Positions 1 through 44,990 of a stretch of DNA of 64,000 bases are shown here, piece by piece. The notes below the pieces were generated by a model. The model worked only from the letters and a program-made list of their open reading frames with translations. It was not told the origin of the DNA and made no database searches. Position 1 is the stretch's first letter. The number at the start of each line of letters is the position of its first letter. Source of the stretch: Motacilla alba alba (lineage: Eukaryota; Chordata; Aves; Passeriformes; Motacillidae); assembly GCF_015832195.1 (NCBI RefSeq), contig NC_052016.1, positions 83,389,547-83,453,546 of the forward strand. The letters run 5' to 3'. The position numbers were made by a program, and so were the translations under genes.

Positions 1-390
1 CTGCTAAAAATCAGACCCTTTGAGGGGTGAGGGTGAGACCCACACCCTTCTGGGCCCTCGAGGAACTCAGAAGCAGAGGGGACCAAACCTCCAGAGCAGC
101 ACTGGGGGGTTATAGTCAAACCACTGCGTAAAAGCAGTCCCTTCATAGCAATTGACCTTGGCAGAGCTGTCTCTCGGGGTGTCAGAGGACAAGCCAAGCA
201 GAGAGTCAGAGGTCTGACACCCAAGCTTGCACCATGACTCTCTTTTATTCAGCAGTGTGGAAAAGGCCAAAAAGTAAACAGCCCTTCTCTGGTTTTGCTT
301 CTTTGATCACATATCTGCAGGAAATTAATATCTCCCCAACTCTTCCCCAAAGCACTATAAAAGTCTTTGATGAATAATTGAACACTTTTG

Positions 391-392
<2 letters not shown>

Positions 393-436
<44 letters not shown>
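393..436 (+). repeat. Poly(A) tract, 44 A
   Basis: Uninterrupted run of 44 adenines following ACTTTTGGC. It could be the tail of an old plus-strand retrocopy, but the preceding 390 bases could not be matched to any gene or repeat family, so only the simple repeat is claimed. Confidence 0.9.
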
Positions 437-440
<4 letters not shown>

Positions 441-1359
441 CTTTACATTTCCTTCCGTCCCTGAGTACTCAAGTGTGCAGTTTTAATGTTATTTCAAAAC
501 ATTAAAAAATCTTTAGGAAAAATAGTAATCTAAGCAGTTATACTACCCCTTATATGTCTTATCAGTAAGGATCTAAGTAACACTACCCTTGCTTTGTACT
601 AATAAGATATTCATCTGTAGTGAGTGTTCCTTGTATTGGACAAGTAATCCAACACCAATGCTTGTTGTGATGCTGTGATTAGAAAAGGACCAGGGACACC
701 TTCTCATGAAGAGATGAAAGATGCTGAACAGAGAAGTAAGGGCGATGCTTTACTGCTGTGTCTTGCACTGGCGACATCAATATTGAAAGTCCTTTTTCTG
801 TGCGTTGTTCTGGTGTCAGTGTATTAAAAAGGTCACAAAAAAAATTACCCGAAAGCAGGAGAAAATGTCTTAGAGACACAAAGAATTTAATTTCTTTAGC
901 TTACCAATACAAAGGTGGGTGCTGACTCGACAGTTTTGTAATGACCAAATGCCAGGCACCAAGAAAGATCTCTGATCTAGCAGAGAAAAGGTTTAACAAA
1001 GGGCAGGTCCAGATTAAACGTATATCTTTGAAAAAATTGCAACAAATTACTAAAGACAACCAATGAACTGTCTGCCTCTTCATGTCTTCAAATCAAAACC
1101 AGTCCCCCTCCTTAAAAATATGTTTCAGAAAATCCATTTTTTCTCAACTTACAAGTAAAGAAAGGATCAGGAAGAAACCGATGACCGGTAAAGACTAGGT
1201 GACATTAATCACCAGCTTTCCTGGCCTCGAAGCCATTCCTTTGGCTTTTTGTGAAGTAAAATAGCTTCAGCCATCTGTTGACAGTAGAGGTCCGGGAAAT
1301 TTTGAACTGCGCTTCAGATTTTGGCAAGAAGCAACCTCTAATCGTTCTGTCGCTGTCCT

Positions 1360-1715
1360 CGTCCCAGTCCCCGCGTGCCACTTCCTTCCCCCTCTGTCCC
1401 TTCCCTCCCGGTCACGCACAGTTTCGCTTTCTCTTCTCTCGTCCCTGCCGCCGGGAGACAGCGAAGGGCAGAGAGGGAGCGGGAATGAAGCTCGCTGCTG
1501 TCATTTCTTCCACACTAAATAAAAAGCTTAAACTTAGAGGAGCTGGAAATGGAAACAGGAAGGCAGGGCACGCTGCGCCAGGAGCGACGCTGTCGGTCCG
1601 AGGCCGGCAGGGCAATTTCCAGGTGCTGCAAAAGCCGCGGGGCGCTCGGAGCCCGCGGGCAGCAGCATCCGCCCGCCACCTCCCGGGAGGGCGAGGAAAA
1701 GGAGGAAAACGGTTC
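1360..1715. other. Small CpG-rich patch beside the tRNA gene
   Basis: GC-rich sequence with several CpG dinucleotides flanks the 3' side of the minus-strand tRNA-Phe gene, including a run of CGCGGGGCGCTCGG type. Local CpG islands around active tRNA genes are common in vertebrates. Long open frames through this patch run antisense to the tRNA and are not considered genes. Confidence 0.5.
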
Positions 1716-1788
1716 TGCCGAAACCCGGGATCGAACCAGGGACCTTTAGATCTTCAGTCTAACGCTCTCCCAACTGAGCTATTTCGGC
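1716..1788 (-). tRNA. tRNA-Phe (anticodon GAA)
   Basis: The minus strand folds as a complete 73-nt cloverleaf. The acceptor stem is GCCGAAA pairing with TTTCGGC followed by discriminator A. The D arm carries an A-box-like TAGCTCAGTTGG, the anticodon loop is CTGAAGA giving anticodon GAA, and the T arm contains the B box GGTTCGATCC. A TTTT run lies about six bases past the 3' end on the minus strand, as expected for a Pol III terminator. There is no intron and no encoded CCA, as usual for a nuclear eukaryotic gene. No other tRNA gene was seen, so it is a singleton locus within this window. Confidence 0.96.
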
Positions 1789-3737
1789 CGCCATGGTACG
1801 TGGTGTGTGATGAGATAGTACTAATCCGTTCTTCCACACCCGGTTCTAAAAATAATTGTTACTAGCCCTGCGGCTCTAGATGCCACAAACGAGTCAATGA
1901 CGGGTCCCCCCAAACAAAATTATGCCGTAAGCCAAAGACAAATCAGCAGTAACACAAAATTGTGCGTATACAAAGATCTATGTGCAACACACACGTCAGA
2001 ATGAAGGTGTTTTGGCAGTGGCTCCCTGGATTATTGGGGGAGGTGACAGGAACTAGAACATTATGTGGAACTCAGAAGCATTAAGTTGGCAGCATTTTAC
2101 CTTCAGTTTTCAAGGATTTTATTTTACAGCCTGCAAAATGTGTGCGCGGACATGATGATGTCACAAAAAGACATGAACAGGAAGGGCACCTGCACCTTCT
2201 TGCGCCCATGGTGTTCCACTGGAAAAGCTCCCTGAGTCCACATAAATCACAAATCCTGACTAAGTAGTGTAAGAAGAAAAAACAGTTTACATTCACGTTG
2301 TTGATTAGGCATTGATTTCAACAAGCAACTGGTAGCACGGGCCTGTGGCTACAGGGAAAAGGCAGAGGATGCATCAGAGTGCCCACGTTGGTGCCTGTGG
2401 TGGGCACTGACATCTCAAATTTGTGGTAACTTGCACAGCCCATGGTCTAGGAAAAGCCTCCTGTGAGGGCATCTCCTACTCACACTTCCTGCACACTGTG
2501 AGGGGAGAGAGGCTGCTTTGCAAAATTGTCCACTGCTGCTCTCTCCTGTTCATAAAAACACCAAGACTCTCTTCCATAGTACTAGAGGAATTTAACAAAC
2601 CCCTCCTTTTTCAAGTGGGGAAGAAGCAGCCTCAGCGCAAGCCAGCCATGTAAATATTTGGCAACATAAATCACCCTGTTTCCTTTTATTTTCAGAGTGT
2701 ATTTTTCCTCACATTGTCTCACATTCGTGGGTTCTTCAGGAGCTGATATGTTTTCAGGACTCAAATACCCGTTTTCAGAAGTACAAAGGCTGAGGACTGA
2801 GCCAGCAGTTTAGTGACTGAAACCAAAAACTCTTCACAAAAAAAATTCAGTTAGGGAGAGGTTAAAGAAATCCACCCACACTTGTGCTTAAGAGGTGTGT
2901 GAACGACATACTGATACAAAATCTCATCTTCTCATGATTTTCCATTGCCACTGGCAATGATTGTTTTGCTGAGAAATGATGAATATAATCCCTTAACAAG
3001 AATGTCTCCTACTGATGCAGCTAACACAATCTGTGATCTCTGGGGCAGATAAACTCCAAATGTGTCACGGCATGCACAGAAGTCAAAACACTATTGACTT
3101 AAGAGTTTTCATGAATTACCACAACAATCAGAGGTACTATGGAGCAATGGGCTATTCTGATTCTTATTTTTAGAAATCTGTGTTTTGCCAGGTGAAATGG
3201 AAATAACAATGGGAATAAAAAAAACTAAAGGTAATGCAAAACAAAATTAAATAAAAGAGAAGGACAATTCAGTCTCAGACATAGCATATTTAATAAAATC
3301 GTCAGCTTTTCCCCTAACAGAATTTGGTGAGGGGGTTTGTATTAAAAGTTCCTCCTTCTGTAGAAAGATATTTGCATTTTGTGCCTGTCTAATGAGTGTG
3401 AGAACATAGTTTCAGCAAAATGGAGCATTCTGAGTCAAAAAAAAAACATAAACCAACAAAAAAAACCCCATATTTTTCACCCACAGTCTTTCTCCTACAT
3501 CTAAGAAAGTACAGGGTGGACAAACCAAAGGTATTTTCTAGTCCATTATCTTAGGACAGTATAAACCAGCCTAAACCACAGTTGACACCACTTAATGCAA
3601 GCAGCACACAAATTTAAGCAAGTGCTGAGGTCAGACCGGAGAAAGCCTTGGAGAAAGTAAGAGTTCTCTTTGTTGCACAACGTGGAGCTGATACACACAC
3701 ACCACAAATGCCCCACAGGCCACAGCTGGCAGGGTAA
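1789..3737. other. Intergenic, unique sequence
   Basis: AT-rich unique sequence without a recognisable exon, RNA gene or well-preserved repeat. Open frames are short and show no protein-family motif. Nothing further can be supported. Confidence 0.5.
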
Positions 3738-3868
3738 GCTGTGGCTGCCCCACTCCTGGCAGTGCTCAAAGCCAGGTTGGATGGGGCTCTGTGTCCCTGC
3801 ACATGGGAGGGGGCTTGAACTAGGTGATCTTTAAGGTCCTTTCCCAGCTGAAGCACTCTCAGTCTGTG
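3738..3868 (+). mobile_element. CR1 LINE 3'-end fragment
   Basis: The segment follows the 3' end of avian CR1: a GCTGTGGCTGCCCC start, then CAGTGCTCAAAGCCAGGTTGG, a tract resembling GTCCCTGC-CATGG-AGGGGG, and GAACTAGGTGATCTTTAAGG before the degraded tail. The copy is about 130 bp, truncated at its 5' side as most CR1 copies are, and moderately diverged. The family assignment is from memory of the CR1 consensus. Confidence 0.8.
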
Positions 3869-6800
3869 AGTGCAGACGGTCCTGTCTCAGCTGCCCACTT
3901 CAGTGTCTTCCAAATCCTTTCACTTGCTGCTGGCAAGGGATGCACTGAATAGCAGCTGTAGTACACCAAGACAGTGAGGTAGCAATGTTGGTTTTCCCCA
4001 ATGCACAAGGGATTTTAGGAGTTGCTTCCCAAAGATCTGATTCAATTCAGAACAGTAATCACAAAAAGAGATGCAAACCATCCAAGTTGCTGATAGAACC
4101 TGAATCCAAACCTTTGCCAAAGTCCAGCCCTTCTCCCTCAGAAAGTTTTAGCAGTTAAGTGACATACACGTTTACTCCATTTATTTTCCTACTGGTGTGG
4201 CCTCACTTTGCTCTGTGACACAAACCTTGAAAGAGTAGACTGAAAGGTTACAGTGTTCACAGTATTTTACATCACTACCTCTGCCTTCTCCAGAAATGCT
4301 TCCCAGTAAAATCAGTGAGAAACAAAACCTGAAAGCATCACACTTCTCCAGACTGACAGTTCACTAGTTGATCCTTTGTCCTTTTCTTCCTACAGAAGCC
4401 AGAAGGCTAATGGCAAAATAAGCTGTTTTCTATAACAGAAAATACTTTTCCCTGTGAAAGAAATGTTCCTGCCAGATCACTCAGCTGCTAAGAAAATCTG
4501 TTGTACATCAAAGTAGCTCAAAGCAAAAGCCTCCTACATTTCTTAAATATATACATTTCAATATTTTAAAATGTGTGTTTATTTATACATATATACAAGT
4601 AGTAACACAAAGACAAAAATCTCAAACACTTGGATGAATTAAATCTTCAAAAACATTTAAATAAACTAGAACAGCTTTCACTTAAAAATTAATAGATCCT
4701 ATTGAAAACCCACCCCAGGTAATATCACTTCTTTCGACAGTCATATAAATATCAATGTTTGCATTTTCAGCATCTATACATTAAGAACAACTTTCAAAAG
4801 TTCTGTTCAATAAATCAATCACCCCCTACTGCTTTCTTCTGTGTATTTCTGATAACACTGTCTTTAGCGTTCCAAAGACATTGTACCTATTTTCAAAGGT
4901 TTAAAATATTTTTAAATTAAGGTTTATGCATGTTTAAAATAGTAAATTGTAGTTATCTGTAATCTCTACTCTTAAAAACACAACACAGCCAGTATTCCAG
5001 TATAAAGAGATGTGAAAGACACATACTCTCATGCAACCCACTCAAAGCAGCTGTCACAGCAATCACAAATACAGCTAAGACAGATCTTCCCAGCACTTCA
5101 GCTATTTCTGGTACTGACTTTAACAAAATACAGAACCGTAAGATGGATATCGTAAGGAAGGATGCACATTGTAAGGAAGTCATATATCAAGAAAAGTACA
5201 AAAATTAAGGAAATCTTTGAATATAGTCAGCAATGTGCGTTTGACAACGACATTTCAGTGATTCATCCAGAGAAGCACAGCTGGTAAGCCAAGTATGCGA
5301 CAGATTATTACATAGGAAATCCCGTAACTTCTATCTGTCCCAAATGGAGGCTTTTACTGCCAAATCAAGCATCAGTAACTGCCACACAATTCTAGTATTG
5401 TTATCCCACTGTGCCACAGAAAACTCACCTTCAATAACAGGCTGCCAGACTTTAAAACCCATACCTGGCACTGCAGTAAGCCTAGAAACTTCCTGGTTAG
5501 CCTTCTTTTAGAGTGATTCTTGCCAACCACAAGTGGCACTTTATCAACAGCACCATGCACCACAAGAGGTGTGATGAAGTTGGGAACACTTGTGTTTCAA
5601 AAGCTAACTCTCAGTTTCTGAAACCCTTTAGAAGTCACAGCTTTTTCTGAGTACACCACAGCATCCCAGTCCTGTGCAACTTGCAGCTCTGCCCAAGGGT
5701 CACAGAGGATCAGGGACTGGGCCAACTACAGAAGCTGAAGTGACAAAACCAAGAACTGTGCTCCTTTTTATGTTTGCCAGATCACCTCAAAGAAAAAAAT
5801 GAAGGTAATTTTTTTCAGGATAGAGAAAGAGCTAAGAAATATTTTTTAAAAAAACACACCATCTACTTTTTCAGCACGTTCTTCTTAATTAAGAGAAACC
5901 AGTTACACCATAATATTTATTATTAAATCAACTTTGAACAAGATTCATTCACATATTTCTAGAATTACAGAGGTTTTTTCCAAATTTTACATTAAAACTC
6001 AAATACTGTTTTATCTTTAAAATGTTTATTACAGAAAAAATGCTGATATACTGTATTGATAAAGGTCTGCCAACCCACAATTCATAGAAAAAGAAGAGTT
6101 TTAAAAAATTTTCTCCATAAGTAGCCTTCATATCACAGGAAATAGGATCATTGGAATGTTAACTGTGTTCCTGTATTTCAAGTTTGTTACAATTACAGCT
6201 AAGAAAAAGGAGTTAACATATAATAGACAGTAATTCAGTAAAAGGAGTAAAAAGTTTAAGGAAATACTTCTGGAAATCTCAGTGAGAACACCTGCTACTT
6301 CTTGACATCATTTCCCCCCTTGCTCCCCTTAAAAGGGGCATTTAAAGTTATAGTGTAGGTAAGTTTAATCAGTCAACTACAAAAGCTAGAAGTGCACCAG
6401 CAGAGAAATGGACAGCACCAAACAGGTGCTGTGTCCAGCTTTTGTCAATCAATTTAGAGTCTCAAAAAATATATAATTTCTCCCCTTGATTAAAAATAAA
6501 ACCCAACTCTTTGATGTGAAAAAAATTATACATATTACACTGTAAAAAAAAAACTAACACAGATTAATAATTCCAGAACTAAAACAAATTTAACTCCAAG
6601 TCTCAAAAGCTGCAATCACAGTTAATTATTCTTAATAAGGCAGATTTTTACTTCAGTACACTAATTTATAACATTATAAATATTCTTCACTCCATACAGT
6701 CTTTTAAAATCAATACCTAGTGAGAATAGAGTATTGCACCAAAAGCTGAAACCAAGAGGTTCAACTTATAAAGTGCTGATACCATTCCTAAGTTGTGCCA

Positions 6801-6931
6801 TACTGAGGCTCTTTACTCATCATGGTTCATGTCTCTTGAATACATTAAGAGTCCAGTGTGGCCATTTGATTGCAGGCTTTGAAGAAAAGATCATATGAGG
6901 TAGAAAAAACTCCTTCAGGTTCCGTGCCACG
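3869..6931 (-). other. Intergenic plus probable TGDS 3' UTR
   Basis: AT-rich sequence following the TGDS stop codon in the direction of transcription (minus strand). Minus-strand AATAAA hexamers occur at 6025-6030, 5917-5922 and 4578-4583, so transcript ends cannot be fixed from sequence alone. No other exon or RNA gene was recognised. Confidence 0.45.
6025..6030 (-). terminator. Candidate TGDS polyadenylation signal
   Basis: AATAAA on the minus strand about 900 bases downstream of the TGDS stop codon. It is the nearest canonical hexamer I noticed, with a second one about 110 bases further on (5917-5922). Usage is inferred. Confidence 0.3.
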
Positions 6932-19460
<12,529 letters not shown>

Positions 19461-19946
19461 CGTCCGCGCTTTACGGCACCGGGCCCCTCACTCCCTTTCC
19501 CCCACGGCTGCGCGGGAGCGGCACGGGCCCGTGGGTTTCGCGGGCAGAGTCGCAGCGCCTGCAAGAGGCTTATTGAAAGATCGCCTTCCTCGCTCCCCGC
19601 GCGGCCCCACGAGGGGAGCTGTCACCGTCTCGGAGGCCACCGACAGCGGAGCGGGCGCGGCGTGTGAAAAGGGCCAACGTTTCACCTCCGCATTCAGCGG
19701 CAACCGGTGGCCGTCTCTTTTACGACTCTGGCTCTCTCAACTTACGGCCGGACCCGGCAACGGGACACGTTGCCGCAGGGCCGGGGCGCGGCGCTGGGCC
19801 TGGCCCCCAGGGGCGGGCGCGCTCCCTCATTGGCTCTCTCGCCGCTCCGCCCTCCGCTCGCGCCCGGCGCGGCGGGGCCGTCACGTGACCCGGCGGGCCG
19901 CGCGGGAGGGGGGAAGAAGGGTCCCGGTGTCCGGCCGGCCCCGGGG
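19461..19946. promoter_or_regulatory. Bidirectional TGDS/GPR180 promoter
   Basis: The 486 bp between the two divergent start codons must contain both 5' UTRs and the shared core promoter. Visible motifs are an Sp1-like GGGGCGGGCGC at 19810-19820, an inverted CCAAT box (ATTGG) at 19829-19833 and a perfect E-box palindrome at 19880-19889. No TATA box is apparent, as is usual for CpG-island promoters. Transcription start sites cannot be placed from sequence. Confidence 0.8.
19880..19889. promoter_or_regulatory. Palindromic E-box GTCACGTGAC
   Basis: Ten-base perfect palindrome 57 bp upstream of the GPR180 ATG. GTCACGTGAC is the preferred site of bHLH-Zip factors (USF, MITF/TFE family; the CLEAR motif). 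Function here is inferred from motif and position only. Confidence 0.55.
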
Positions 19947-41923
<21,977 letters not shown>

Positions 41924-44147
41924 GATGTTTAGGAAGAATACATTACGTAATAAATGTGCAATAATGACTTGAATATACAGGTATTTTTGTCACAACTGTA
42001 TGGTACATTGGTTTCACTGGAAAACTGAGTGATAATATCAAAGCACTTCACAGACCTTTGGTCTGACAAGATTCCTAGATTAATGTGCTGGAAATATTGT
42101 AGAGTGTAAAAATCCACCATTTGAAGAGTTCTATAGATACTCTTAGAAGTGGTGCTGAGCTGTATCACGGAAGAGTACAATGAATCTTTTCTCTCCCATT
42201 CACGGACACCAAAAATGCCATTACTTTGTGTCAGTACTAGGTTTGAAGGTCTTATAAAATGGAGTTCCTAAAACATCTACATGCTCAAACAAGTTTAAAA
42301 TAGGCCAGTTGTGAAATTGGTGTGATGCATAACGATGAGTAAAAGGGTTTTTTTTATTTTCATGCTTTAGAGAAAATGCATTTTATGTATCAGTGTAAAA
42401 GATGGGGAAAGAAAGGAGGGAGAATCATCTAGAAAACATATGTAAAATGTTCACATCTGACTGCAAGAAACTGTCCTTTATCATGGGTGTAAAAGAAAAG
42501 CCTTTTTTTGCATCTGATATTCATACTGGTTAACATCCTAATGTCTTCCTTTAAAAAAAAAAAAAAGTAAATGTAACTAAAAATTTCATCCAGTAATCAA
42601 GGTCTGAACAGTTTTTGAGGCTTGGAATACGTAGCAACATAAAGGTAATTAAAACAGCAGCCTTGCATCTTTTAAAGGAGAAAAAAAAGGCAAAGAAAAT
42701 GGAATGGGTGATGTGGTACTAGAATTTTAATCCTGATATAATTCATTTCTGTTACATTGAGGATTCAATCATAATTAAGCCATATACACAGATTAAATTA
42801 ACAGAAGCATTTCAAATAAATGTTGGTTTCAGTCATCAACTACCCATGAATTCCTGCCCAAGGATACTTAATCAGGATTAAATTTTCTATGAATAATTGA
42901 AAAACAAAATACTCACTGGATTTGTTATAATCCATGTTGGCACTGGGTTCTAAGTAGTTGCCATCTTCCATCCATTGTAATAAAGCCATTCTACTTTGTG
43001 ATGCCCTAGCATCCAGAAAGCCAGTGTAAATATATACTTTATTGAAGTGCCTATTTATAGAGTATGATTAAATCATGCTGACACGTTTTTCCTTTCATAA
43101 TAAGAACATACCTATTGCCATTGTGAGTGAAATTTTTCATTTTGGATTTAGCTTAGTTTAAACTTCATACATGTGTGTTTCTTCACAAAATGGGTTTTAT
43201 TTTCTAGTAAATCAGTGTTTGCTTCTTCTTAACAGTGTGTATTTGATTATGTCTCTGTGAAAATGTGAAGACACTGGTTCTAGCTTTAAAATAGCCCTAA
43301 GTTTTCCCTTTATCTTTGCCTCAGTTGTGAGCATAGTTGAAACATAAGTCTATTCCATTTTAGTTTAGAGGCAAAACTAGATATTTGCCTTTGACTAAGG
43401 CAAAATGGCAACATGACAAAGTTGCTCATTAAATCATCTCCTTTCTTATTGTTTGTAATTCAGATCAAGAATGGCAGGTTGAGGCTGGAAAAGATGAGAT
43501 ATTATGATTTCACACCATCTTTAGAATGATTAAAAGATTAATTATTACATTCCTCTGATAACCACACAAAAATATTATTGGTTAAAACTTCAGTCTTTAT
43601 TTCCTTGCTTATCTCTGTACTTTTCATCTTCTCAAGAAAAAAGCATCCTGGTTTTGATAAGTCTCCAATAATGTAGTAAAAGAGTTCTATCTGTCCTCAT
43701 GTATAAGACTTCAAATTCACACATAAAATAGAATTTTCTGATAGACACAAGTATTGCTTTACAGTTTATGATCCATCACGATAAAAGTTTTAATCTATGC
43801 AAAAAAACCTCTATGTGACTTTCAGAAGAGGCACTTCATTTGTTTTGTTCTCTAGAAGTACTGTCTTACTTCCTCTAGTTCTTCTGACTTGACTTGGTCA
43901 GTATTATGATACCATTTACCTTATTTTCACTTTATAGATGCACGCCACAACAAATCATGGTTTGTTAATGTAAGCATGAAACAGAAGGTGTTGTCTTTTG
44001 CATCTTTCCCACATTGCTCCATGAGTTAACAGGTAACATTAGTTTCCTAGTTTGGCATTGGATCCAGTTACTTGAAAATAAATTTCAATTTTGCTATTAA
44101 TGTACTGTAGCAATGAAGTATCACTTTCTCATGGGGAGTGATAGAAA

Positions 44148-44183
44148 GGGTCTCTTAGCAGATGCCTGGGTCTCTTAGCAGAT
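44148..44183. repeat. Short direct repeat, two 16-bp copies
   Basis: GGGTCTCTTAGCAGAT occurs at 44148-44163 and again at 44168-44183, separated by four bases. It looks like a recent slippage duplication. Confidence 0.9.
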
Positions 44184-44964
44184 AAGCATTGCTCACCAGT
44201 TTGGTATTATTAAATAATGAATGCATGCTGTAGGAGTATGTCACTATGACTGCAGTAATATTCAGTTAATTTGGTGCAGAATATCTTGGGGAGGTGGGAA
44301 ATCTTCAAGTATGACTAATGGACAAAGCTTCATACTTAACCTGTACTCTGTGTTGTAACTTAGTGCCTCTGATCATGCCTGAGGAGTGGTTCAAGTATGT
44401 AAAAGTCCTCTAACTTACATCTCCTGGGAGAACAGCTGATAACACCTTGCCTTTTTCATGCTTATCCACACTGTTACCTATTCTGTCTATTTGATTTCAT
44501 AACTTCATCTTGAAAAAATAGCTTTCAGCCTTCTTCCAGTTGTCCTCAGTCTGTGCATCCCAACTTGAAAACCATACTTCTAAAATGTACTGTCACCCAA
44601 AAAAAAAAAAAAAAACTCATTTTCTGTCACACACTGAGGCTTTTGTGTGCATCAAGGAGTGCTATGCCCTACATCAAGACTGCATTAGGTGACAGCAGTG
44701 GACAGAAGCACTCCTCCAGTGCCCCCATAGCCCCGGTGTGTACGAGGTGTGGGTTTGTGCCTGCTGAAAGCTGCCGCGCACCTGGGGGATATTTGGGGAG
44801 AACTTCAGCAGTTCCAGGCTCCCTATGCCTCACCTCTGCCAGGGGCTGGAGCAGGGTCCCCCTGAAGGCAGCACTGCCCCTGCTGACCATGGTGAGCAGC
44901 ACTGTTGAGGTCAGAGGACAACATCTCACCTGAGAGTTTCTGTGCATTGTCCAGTTCTGTTTTA

Positions 44965-44970
44965 AATAAA
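44965..44970 (+). terminator. Candidate distal GPR180 polyadenylation signal
   Basis: AATAAA within TTTTAAATAAAGTTGGGG, followed by GT-rich sequence. It is the best-formed signal downstream of the gene. Confidence 0.5.
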
Positions 44971-44990
44971 GTTGGGGTTACCGTGTCTGC

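Larger units (their letters stand above)
1..1715. other. Intergenic, no gene recognised
   Basis: No reading frame here resembles a known protein. The stretch holds a 44-base poly(A) run (listed separately), AT-rich unique sequence up to about 1260, and a CpG-rich patch from about 1360 leading into the tRNA gene. In human the left neighbour of TGDS is DCT, but no DCT exon could be recognised, so that gene presumably lies outside the window if synteny holds. Confidence 0.5.
41924..44990 (+). other. Probable GPR180 3' UTR with alternative poly(A) signals
   Basis: Plus-strand AATAAA hexamers occur at 41949-41954 (26 bases past the stop), 42815-42820, 42979-42984 and 44965-44970. The last is followed within 50 bases by a GT-rich tract (GCCTGTGTGTTTCAG), the expected layout of an efficient cleavage site. 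No other gene is seen in the interval. The extent is inferred. Confidence 0.5.

Noticed and set aside
1278..1865. 195-codon open frame on the plus strand
   Set aside because: It runs antisense through the tRNA-Phe gene and a CpG-rich patch, with low-complexity composition and no domain.
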